From Spirogloea muscicola (Eukaryota > Streptophyta > Zygnematophyceae > Spirogloeales > Spirogloeaceae): DNA of 17,610 bases. Below, piece by piece: positions 10,065-17,610 of the stretch. The notes beneath the pieces are model-generated. The model saw only the letters and a program-made list of their open reading frames with translations. It was not told the DNA's origin and did no database searches. Each line of letters opens with the position of its first letter. The first letter of the stretch is position 1. A program made the position numbers and the translations under genes. Where the stretch lies: NCBI GenBank assembly GCA_009602725.1, contig WELB01000088.1, positions 174,658 to 192,267 on the forward strand, in the 5' to 3' direction.

Positions 10065-13000
10065 CTATGTCCTTGGAGGAAACCACAGCTTCACTTTCTT
10101 GTCTGTACTCCCCGTTGCCAGAATATATGTGCTAGTTGTTCCTGCAAGAGGGATACATCTGGCCATCTGATTAATTGATCAGGATGATAAGTATTGAAGC
10201 GACCAGGGAACCAGAAGAGGCAAGCTTGAGCACTACATAGCTACACTGTATGCAAACTTGGACAGTCATCTCCGACCTGCAGTGAGCGGCTTCTGGCTCC
10301 ATGCAATACACGTGATTATACCTGCATTGGCGAAACGAAAAGCGCCTCAAGGTGAGGTTAGAATAAGGGAGTAATATGTTGGCGTCAGAGTGCAAGGTCG
10401 TCATACATAGTTAGCGTGTATCAGACATCGTTAGCGTAGCTTCCTGGAGCAAGGACTTTGGAGGGCACATAGCAGGCGCTCATTGACGGAGGACAAAATA
10501 CTCATCAATTTGTTGCGCAATAAGGAACAACCAAGTCTAGCGTTCAAGAGGGCTTACCATCGTGAGCAATCTCACACTTGTCGAGTAGCTGGCCAGTATC
10601 AAGGCTGACCCAGTACAAGTTTGCGCTCAAAGTTGCTGCTAGATAAAGTCCATCAGGAGATACCGCAATCCTGTCCAGATGAGGAGGACCATTCTTTGCT
10701 GGAGGTAGGGGTATAGGGAAGCTTTTGAGCACTTTGGGGTCCTCATCTAGATGATACCTCACTGCCAAAGATAAAAACGATTTTCGTGGGCCGATGGATG
10801 GCTCTGCAATCACGTTGTCATGCCAATGCTAGCATTGCATGAACATAGCTACAGGTCAGCTGACATTAGCAACTAAGGAGACTCCATGTCTTGATGGTGC
10901 CACCCTTAAAGCGGGCACTATGTGTTGCACATGCCAATTCTAGCATTGCCATGAACGTAGCTATAAGACATCTGATAATAACAACCATTGAGATTCCATA
11001 TTTTGATGGTGCCATCCTTGGAGGCGGTGACCACGCGTTGCGCATCCGATGTGAAGCTCAGCCATGTTATAGCACTCTGCAGATGAGTCATAAGTTTTGT
11101 TTGAATCGCAAAGATATATCTTGAAGCTGCTGGACTACTACTAGCCGCAGAGCCATAGCTTGACCTAGCTGGTATATGTGTCAGAACAAATTTTTACTCC
11201 TCAGCTTGTGCAAGGTATAGATATGTCAAACTTGGGGAGCCTCAGAAGGGTCACCTTATGGCCCTTCAGCTGCATGACCTTGGCGACCTCTCGTATTTGG
11301 CCATCCTTAGTGTAGATAAGCTCCCAGATCTGCATGAGATGCATAGATCCACACAGACGAAAAGGATAAATACTACTGGGCAAGGTCAAATGTGGACACA
11401 AGACACGGATTGGTGTTCAAAACCTGCAACCGAAGTCTATATCAAGCTACCCTTGTTTGCAGCCAAGCAGGAGGAAATTCACAAAGAGGAGGTAGCAGTG
11501 GGCTCGTCTGAATAAGGTATGAAAGAATGCTTAGATGTTGTACTGAAAATAGAGTGGATATTTCCAGCACAAATGCTCTTGTAGCTCAGTGGATCAGAGC
11601 TTATGATTCCGAGCTATAAGGTCAAGGGTTCGAATATGCTTCATCAGCAGCTGCATACCTTGACATCTGCTGTGAAAGCCGCAGCGGCAAGGAAACGTCC
11701 ATCTGGTGACAGTGTAGCCATAGTATTCTTTAGCTGATTTGTGTCAACGGCTCCAACAGCTTTACCATCACTTAAAGCCCAAAGCTTTATGTCCGTCGCT
11801 GTAAAGAAAGACATTGAGTACATCAGGTCAGCTGCAAAATTGAGCTACATGTAGGATCCTCGGAATACGAGAGTAGGATCATTCTTACAAATGGCAATTG
11901 AAATTAATGACAAACGCTGTCCATCTCTCCTGGGCCTCCGTATGTTGTTGAGGAGCAGCTCTGTCTGATTCAAGAAGAAGGCTAGCTGCGAAGTCGCCAG
12001 CACCGGTTCACTGACAAATGTAAGGGCTTCCCTACTACACCTGCATTGCAGAACACATCACATGACTTTGACTGCATCACCTTCAGAGCAGGAGGCAACA
12101 GTGATTGCACTGTTGCCAGTACCATAAGTTGCCGGGGCAGAGTTCAAGGTCAATATACTCTTGCCATCGTGAGCTCTCCTCTTCTCCCACTTAACAGCAG
12201 GTGGTAACAACTTGCCTTGGCCCTTTGCCTTCTCCGCTACTTCCTTATCTGGCAATGCATACATGAAAAGCCCTGCTCCTCCAGCATCATGTGCCACTAC
12301 TATGAGCTCCTCTGACGTATGTCCAAAGGCTACCAGAGTTGGCGTGAGCCCCAGGGGCAGGTTCAGTCGTAGCAACCTGGGCAGCCCATGCTTTGTCGCA
12401 CAACGTAAGGTCAAGGTCAGATGGCTTGTGCATGGCCATTCCAGAGCAGCCAGTAAGGCTCACAGCTTCATGCAGCTCAAACCTAAAAATTGTCGCCGCA
12501 AGGTGAAATGCCACCTGACAAGAGCATTGCTATGATCTAGCAAGAGCACTCGAGATAGTCAGACACAATCTTGAGTTTGTGCCATACTAATGGAGTTATG
12601 CTTCTATACAAGCCACCAAAGAAGTAGATCCTGATGCAAGGGAGGTTGGACATACTTGAAGTTCTTGGCTGCTATATCTTCTAGCTTGAAGATACGCACC
12701 ACCCTATCAGCGCAAGCTGCAGCATAAGGCTTCGACAGTCTGTCAGCCACGTCTTAAAAGCTTATGTGGAGCGTACAGTCCGGATTGCCGCTTACACAGG
12801 CATTCTGATCCAAGCAGTGGATGCATATGCTGCAATATTGACATACTCAGCTAGGTGGCTTAGGTGCTGAACAGTACCAGTGGCCAGGCCCTCTCCGTCT
12901 GCTGAAAATGCAAGGCCGCTCACAACTTCGGCATGGAACTTGAGGGTGTTCAGGAGAAGCGGATGGTGCTCTTCGTGAGAGGCCTGAGGAGACGTGCAAC

Positions 13001-13434
13001 AATTGTATTAGTCCATTACACACCAAGTGCTTCTGCAGTCGAGCCCGGGCACAGCATGCAAGGCCTTAAATGAGCCCCAAATCACAGCCGCATTGTCTTC
13101 TAGCTACTAGCTTCGTGAGTGCAGAGCAACGACTTCGTGTAATAGACTTCTGTAGCAGACCCCTGTAAGTCAAAGTCCTGCTAGGGACCAGCGCTTGTTG
13201 TGGTGAGCATTGAGACATAGGACTAGAGACCACCTTCTCACGCTTGACTTTGGAACGTGGAGCAGGCTTGGGGGTCTTGATTGTCTCTTCACGGACTTCG
13301 CTCTGCTGCTGACCGCTTTTCGACGCTGGCTTCTTGACTAGCCAGGAGACGAGAGCGAGCACTAGAAAAGCGGCAAGGATGGTGACCAGGACGATTTGTT
13401 GCATTGGAGAAGCAGACTCGGACGCCTCCACCAT
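10065..13434 (-). CDS. TBL2: TBL2-like membrane-anchored WD40-repeat protein, 10 exons
   Basis: Exons in transcript order: 13434-13234, 12983-12878, 12716-12656, 12376-12081, 11798-11659, 11329-11255, 11076-10986, 10761-10558, 10321-10277 and 10141-10065 (TAG). Phases match at every junction; 431 residues, near the 447 of human TBL2. The start is a true ATG at 13434. A single transmembrane segment lies at about residues 14-34 (IVLVTILAAFLVLALVSWLV), followed by a basic linker, then WD40 repeats: SGLAFSADGEGLAT, CADRVVRIFKL, ATLSPDGRFLAAAAF, VTASKDGTIKIWNLN, and a last blade ending ILATGSTDKKVKLW. RYHLDEDPKVLKSFPIPL is a block I recall from plant TBL2-like proteins. Human TBL2 is an ER membrane protein linked to PERK stress signalling; the role in plants is unknown, so ER anchoring is inferred. 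The donor of exon 1 (GTGGTC) and of exon 9 (GTCGGA) are weak. Confidence 0.9.
10801..11041 (-). repeat. Tandem partial duplication (about 111 bp) including the end of WD40 exon 7
   Basis: The plus-strand sequence ATGCCAATGCTAGCATTG at 10820 recurs as ATGCCAATTCTAGCATTG at 10931, and the similarity continues for about 111 bases on each side. The unit spans intron 7 sequence plus the 3' end of exon 7. Inside intron 7, at about 10878-10910, a decayed copy of the exon end is seen: GGTGGCACCATCAAGACATGG against the genuine GATGGCACCATCAAAATATGG. Reading the decayed copy gives KGGTIKTW against KDGTIKIW. Confidence 0.8.
11575..11647 (+). pseudogene. tRNA-Arg(CCG)-like relic, intact 5' half and broken 3' end
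   Basis: In intron 5 of the TBL2-like gene, antisense to it, the sequence has a typical tRNA D arm (GCTCAGTGGATCAGAGC, also a good A box TAGCTCAGTGG) and an anticodon loop TTCCGAG with U33, CCG and A37. A T loop/B box follows (GGGTTCGAAT). However, the T stem does not close (AAGGG against ATGCT) and the 3' acceptor strand does not pair with GCTCTTG. It is therefore a tRNA pseudogene or the tRNA-derived head of a SINE. Its 3' end lies about 12 bases from the exon 5 donor. Confidence 0.65.
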
Positions 13435-13758
13435 GTTGACTGCAACGGAAGGAGCGTGGAGGAGCTCCAGATGCCAGTAGGCGGATTTTCTGGCGGCTCC
13501 TCAATGGCGCAGAGCTGCTCAGTGGAGGAGCTGGCGCCGCCTTGATGTCGCCATGAACCGGCTCTTTCTGCAGCGCCGCAGCGCCTGTTCCGGCGGCGCC
13601 AGCGCCGCCGCTCGCGACAGTGACGCCGTGAGGTGCGGCAAGCCTCGAAGCTGGCGGCAGCCACAATGGCGCACCCGCGGCGGCGGCGGCGGCGGACGCA
13701 GCCTCGGCCAAGGTGGGCGGTAGGCGGCGTTAGCTGGGCAGCGGGCACGCTTCCGACG

Positions 13759-13815
13759 TTGATAAGGATGAATGGAAGGGAAGCAAAGGGTGCTCAATAT
13801 CCCTATCCTTATCAA
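13759..13815. repeat. Inverted GATAAG (I-box-like) motif pair
   Basis: TTGATAAGGAT at 13759-13769 is perfectly inverted as ATCCTTATCAA at 13805-13815, with 35 bases between. GATAAG is the plant I-box/GATA-factor site found in light-regulated promoters. In this shared upstream region the pair may bind a GATA factor or form a stem; it is inference from sequence only. Confidence 0.55.
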
Positions 13816-13876
13816 AGCGGCCGCACGGGGAGCAGCGGGTGTACCATCGAACAGAACCATAAGCAGGAGTGGAAAC

Positions 13877-13932
13877 TTTTGGCCAGCAACTTTTTTTATA
13901 TTTGTTTCTGTTTTCTGTTTTTGGCCAGCAAC
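13877..13932. repeat. Direct 14-mer repeat flanking a T-rich tract
   Basis: TTTTGGCCAGCAAC is present at 13877-13890 and again, identical, at 13919-13932, a 42-base period. The sequence between is almost pure T with a TATATT core. Confidence 0.7.
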
Positions 13933-14137
13933 GGAGCTCGGCTTTGGCCGAGCCGGGCCGCTCCAAGCACTGGCAGACCCGCCGCTGGCTGGCGCCCCGC
14001 GGGGCCCCAGGCGGCCGCAGCGGCTCGCGAGGCCTCACTCCCGCGACCGGCAGTGCGGCGGCGGCGGCGNGGCCCCGCCGCCGCGAGCTTGCCGGGCGGC
14101 GCCTCGCCGACCTCTGCGCCGCCCGCTTCTGCCCCAC

Positions 14138-16587
14138 ATGCCCGCGGCTGCCATCGGGACGCGACTCCTGCTCACGCAGGCTCCAGCGGCAGCTGCGCCT
14201 CCGTGGCTCCTCCGGCACTGCGGGCCACGCTGCCTCCCGCGATGCTTCCGGCAGGCTGACGGGCTGCCGGCGCGGCTGAACGAGAGCCGCGGCTTCGACG
14301 GCTCGAAGAATGCACGCATGGGCGGTGGCACTTCTCCGCCTCCGTTGCGAGTTGTAGCAGCAGCAGCTAACTCGCATCGTGGCGAAAAGGCCTGCCGAGA
14401 GAAGAGGGGAGTGAAGGGGCCAGACGTGATCGGTGCGGACCTTAGGCCGCACTCCAAGGCGACCAGCACGATAGAGCAGCGGAGCGGCCCCTGCGGGCTG
14501 CCGGTTCCCCGGCCGGCTCATGCAGTCCTCTCCAGGGAGGAGGTTGGGAACAGCCGGATCATCATCGTTGGTGACATCCATGGTGAGCTCATAGGGACAG
14601 TCAGTCAAGACTGCATCTCAGAAGCGAAGTAGACCACTAGTCTCAGTGGCTTGAGCAGACAGTGTGCTTGCCAGATATGCGTGCTTGACTGCAATTCGGA
14701 GATCGACCAACGTGCACTCCTTGGTCGTTTGTCAGGCTGCTGTGAGGAATTCTTGCAATTGCTGGAGAAGTGCCAGCACAGGCCGGACGATGTGCTTGTG
14801 CTTGTCGGAGATCTGGTCAACAAGGCAAGTGTACGACGGGGTACCTTTGGGTCGCAACTTAGACGTCAGCACTAAATGTTCCTCAACGACTAATAAAGTC
14901 TGTCATGGATCCATTTTCTGTGAGGCAAAGTATCAGTCTTGTATCTCGCATAAGCTACTTGAAGAAATAGGTTTTATCCCCTCATACACTATCTATCCTC
15001 CTGCAGGGCCCTGACTCTCTTAAGGTTGTCCAAACAGCTCGGCAGCTCGGTGCCTATGTAGTACGAGGGAATCACGATGACGCTGCTCTTGTATCCCATG
15101 GCAAATTCACCGAAGCGAACGCACATGGAGGTGAGGCACTAACAGGGGGTTTAGCAGAAGCAGACCTGCACTCTTAAAGAGAAGCAGTCATGAATGGCTA
15201 CTGCATTTAAGGCCAACTCCACTTATTACTACCTCAGTACATGACCTGGGACGCTGAAATGCCTCTAACGACTGAACCTTGAATTTTGTCAGTACCTTTT
15301 CAAGATAAGAGAGCTTGGGTCCAAGATCTTCAACCCGAAGATGTTACCTGGCTCAACAACATTCCATATACATTGAGGATACCATCCCACCATGCACTTG
15401 TGGTCAGTATACAAGCCTTTGTACAGCCTGTAGTGCAGTTTCCTTTCTCGAGCGCTCTTAGGACGAATACATGTGAATGATTCCCCAGTTCTCTGCTCAG
15501 CTCAGTGGGCTGCAGCTCATCGTTTGCATGCAAGGACGAATAAGGTCATTGCCCTCAAGCAGGCTACACTTTTGAGTTATGTTGTGTACCTTCTTTGCTG
15601 ATCTGCAAAAAGATCATTTTTGAAAGACGGGAATAGTACAAAGTCCCATAAATTTGATGCAGATTCCTCACTTGAGGCACACAGGTACATGCTGGAGTTG
15701 TTCCTCACAGGAAACTTGAGAATCAGAATCTGCGCTCGTTGAATACCATGAGGTACATCCGACCAGTGTCAGCCAGTGTGGAGCCTCATCAGAGTAGACT
15801 TGACACGCCCAACGGTGAAGTCACAGTAGAAGGGAGGGCGCGTACACATTCAAGCTTGCCAGCCAATGTTGACGGAGACAACATTGTCAGCAACTATGAC
15901 TGTGCCGGCTTGGAAGCTGCCATGTACGGGATCAATCTGGATGCAGACACAATTGGTGAGGCTCCAGGAGATGGGGTTGAACACCTGGAAGATAAGCAGG
16001 AGCCAGGTTGGAGGCATCTTGCACATCACAGTGCAGTAGGGCCTGGCGAAAAGAGGCATAGCTGGGGCGTACGTGCAGAGCGGTGGATGGTGTGTGATGG
16101 CAACGAGTCTGGAGCGCGCCTGTGGGGAAGTGTGTGGTGTGGGCCGCCACATGTCTTCTTTGGGCATGATGCTGCACGCGGCTTGCAGCTGTAAGTATGC
16201 TGATTTCAGTCCTGCATATCCCTTCCAGCATGTCAAGCAAGCAGCTTTGAAAACTTGGGGTCCCATTGGCACTTGACGTTGTTAAAGACAGGGCAGTCAC
16301 ATATAGTTCAGAGTATATCCTGTGCTGATTGCTAGGATTGCTATGGTAATTGTTTTGCAAGCTTCATACTATTATGACATGCTTACTCTCCTTGTAGATA
16401 TCGCCACGCCACTGGATTGGACACAGGCTGCGTGTATGGAGGAAGGTTGACTGCTTGTGTTCTGCCACCAGTGTCAAGTTTGCCTCTGATACCTGGACAG
16501 AGGCTCGCTCTAGAGTCCCCACTAGGGGGTCGGCTGATCTCTGTAGGCGCCCTTAAGGTATACGAGATGCCCAAAGATAAGGACTGA
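14138..16587 (+). CDS. ApaH-like metallophosphatase (ALPH/Ppn2 type), 6 exons
   Basis: Exons: 14138-14582, 14736-14824, 15007-15130, 15293-15402, 15685-16190, 16398-16587 (TGA); all phases agree, 487 residues. The PPP-superfamily metal-binding motifs appear in order: GDIHG (145-149), GDLVNKGPDS (173-182), GNHDD (199-203), VHAG (257-260) and FGHDAARGL (415-423), then TGLDTGCVYGG. The form GD-x-V-x-KGP plus GNHD is that of ApaH-like phosphatases, relatives of bacterial Ap4A hydrolase and yeast Ppn2 polyphosphatase; the substrate cannot be told from sequence. The chosen ATG is the first good one in frame; residues 1-50 are Ala/Leu/Pro/Arg-rich, suggesting organelle targeting. Intron 2 starts with GC (GCAAGT). 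Exon 5 carries an unusual insert (about 300-395); a second reading splices out 15956-16078 in frame. The gene is divergent to the TBL2-like gene. Confidence 0.9.
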
Positions 16588-16739
16588 GCTCCGTATAACT
16601 TGAAGTTTGATATGCACGATACCTTGGACTTACTGTGACAGTGTGACAGTCTTTGTAGAGTTTGGAGAACCCATGAGAATCAAGGCACCTGCTTGTATAA
16701 TCAATGCAGATGGCAAGGAGCGCTGAAGGGTGATATATT

Positions 16740-16761
16740 AAAGCCAGCAATTGCTGGCTTT
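16740..16761. repeat. Perfect 22-base palindrome
   Basis: The two halves, AAAGCCAGCAA and TTGCTGGCTTT, are exact reverse complements with no spacer. It lies about 150 bases after the phosphatase stop codon, probably in its 3' UTR, where it could form a hairpin in RNA. Confidence 0.85.
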
Positions 16762-17244
16762 GTAATTATGTGCTCATTAAGCAGCATGCAGCCCTTAGGT
16801 TGTAGCTCATATACAAGAGGTCTTTGCAGTCATGTGCTGAAGTGCCATGAAGAGTGCCGAGAAGAGGGCAGGCATTGGCTGCATAGTCAGATCCTATCAC
16901 TGCAGGCATGCTGTGAGCAGGACAGGGCGCCTGCAGTTTGGAAAGGCTTGTATGAAGTTTTTGTAGTGCTCGCTCAATTCCGCTCTTACTCGGATGCTGA
17001 TATCAAAATATTTTGGGACATGTTCTGAATAAAAGTGGACTATGTAGACAAACTCTCAGAAAGCAGGAGCTTGTTAATGGTTGGAGGTGAGGTCAGGGCC
17101 GGAAAAAGACTTTGTTGGTGTGAGCGAAGTGCCGTGGAGACTCCTGGATCCTATGCAGGCACCAGATTGACATCGAGCAGTGCAACAAGACAAGCACTGC
17201 CATGACAACATGTACGTACTCGACACAAGGAAGGTTGGCTTAGA

Positions 17245-17452
17245 TGTGCTTGCCTTTGTACTTGGCCATTTTGGCCTTCGTTTGTTTCATATACACATTT
17301 TGGCCTTCTTAAAGGAAGCGCTCGCTCGCAGAAAGCACGGTGCCAGCATCGCCAGCGCAGCGGAAGGCTGCGCCTTGGTGCGTGCGCCTTAGTCCTCTCT
17401 GCGACGAACAGTTGTCAGTGTGCTTGCCATTGTACTTGGCCACACAGGCCCT
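17245..17452. repeat. Direct repeat of a 34-mer, about 174 bases apart
   Basis: TGTGCTTGCCTTTGTACTTG at 17245 recurs with one change as TGTGCTTGCCATTGTACTTG at 17419; both are followed by GGCCA and, a little later, GGCC. A further TTTTGGCCTTC is at about 17298. On the minus strand both copies read as AKY-(K/N)-GKH, but one is closed at once by a stop, so coding is not supported. Confidence 0.6.
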
Positions 17453-17546
17453 CCATCTCTTATTTTCTTCAATATCAGCAGCCGCATTCATTTTACTTCT
17501 CTTAATACACACTCCATTTCTCTGCGGAGGAGCTGGAGCGGCGGCC

Positions 17547-17610
17547 ATGGTCGGCGCTCCCGCCGCGCTGCTGGCGGCCCTCGCGGCGGCCTGCGGCGCC
17601 GCCGTCGCCG
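17547..17610 (+). CDS. N-terminus of an unidentified protein, cut by window edge
   Basis: ATG at 17547 in a good context (GCGGCCATGG) opens a frame rich in Ala and Leu (MVGAPAALLAALAAACGAAV) to the end of the window. It looks like a signal peptide, has the same GC-rich style as the first exon of the TPR gene, and suggests a secreted or ER-targeted product. Only 21 codons are visible, so the family is unknown. Confidence 0.6.
   Translation, partial: MVGAPAALLAALAAACGAAVA

Larger units (their letters stand above)
13435..14137. promoter_or_regulatory. Divergent upstream region between TBL2-like gene and phosphatase
   Basis: The two start codons (13434 minus, 14138 plus) are 703 bases apart, so this region holds both 5' UTRs and promoters. 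It contains very GC-rich blocks (CGG repeats at 13679-13696 and around the N at 14070), which account for long spurious open frames on both strands. Between them is an AT-rich island at 13891-13920 with a TATAAA-like sequence on the minus strand (about 13893-13899). Transcription starts cannot be placed by eye. Confidence 0.5.
16588..17546. other. Intergenic region downstream of the phosphatase gene
   Basis: No convincing gene is seen. A plus-strand open frame at about 16693-17028 lacks an ATG at its start, resembles nothing I know, and is probably chance. AATAAA occurs at 17028-17033, about 440 bases after the phosphatase stop, and could be its polyadenylation signal. The last part should contain the promoter of the gene starting at 17547. 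Confidence 0.5.

Noticed and set aside
11575-11647. Functional tRNA-Arg gene
   Set aside because: T stem and acceptor stem do not pair; only the 5' part and the loops are conserved.
13730-14608. Minus-strand open frame of 292 codons in the divergent region
   Set aside because: It is GC-driven, crosses the N, overlaps exon 1 of the phosphatase in antisense and has no recognisable domain.
14829-15006. Normal GT donor for phosphatase intron 2
   Set aside because: It would insert bases into the GDLVNKGPDS motif and break the frame, whereas GC at 14825 restores it exactly.
16693-17028. Plus-strand open frame of 111 codons as a small gene
   Set aside because: It has no ATG at its start, no recognisable domain, noncoding-like composition and a location in the likely 3' UTR.
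17309-17548. Minus-strand open frame starting MAAAPAPPQRNG, divergent to the last gene
   Set aside because: Its ATG arises from the palindromic CCATGG of the plus-strand start; no domain, and it runs through a direct repeat.

Overview
This is eukaryotic nuclear DNA from a green-lineage (Viridiplantae) organism, more likely an alga than a land plant. The evidence is a plant-type, plastid carotenoid isomerase with the conserved C-terminal tail, plant-style TPR and TBL2-like proteins, many short introns (about 30 mapped here: 29 GT-AG and one GC-AG), and an ApaH-like phosphatase, a family I recall as widespread in algae and fungi but lost from land plants. First exons are extremely GC-rich, while later exons and introns are near 45-50% GC. 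Species cannot be fixed from the sequence. The window opens with 123 T's and holds two single N's (near 7876 and 14070), so the assembly is imperfect in these places.

Layout. (1) 129-3137, plus: a five-exon secretory/targeted protein with a very long disordered middle and C-terminal TPRs; its start codon is lost in the poly-T. (2) 3681-7979, minus: CRTISO, 13 exons, reconstructed base by base with matching phases at every junction; its start codon is not visible. (3) 7965-9196: two decayed retroelement tails arranged as an imperfect inverted repeat, one abutting CRTISO exon 1. (4) 10065-13434, minus: a ten-exon TBL2-like membrane-anchored WD40 protein, with a tandem partial exon duplication and a tRNA-Arg-like relic in its introns. 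(5) 13435-14137: a GC-rich region shared by two divergent genes. (6) 14138-16587, plus: a six-exon ApaH-like metallophosphatase using one GC-AG intron. (7) 17547-17610, plus: the first codons of a gene starting with a signal-peptide-like stretch and cut by the window edge.

The genes do not form a pathway: they are ordinary neighbouring single-copy-looking nuclear genes (convergent pair TPR/CRTISO, divergent pair TBL2-like/phosphatase). No CRISPR, operon or obvious new system is present. The points most worth follow-up are the head-to-head retroelement pair at the CRTISO 5' end, the exon-fragment duplication and tRNA relic inside the TBL2-like gene, and the phosphatase with its targeting-like N-terminus, GC-AG intron and possible in-frame 123-nt intron.
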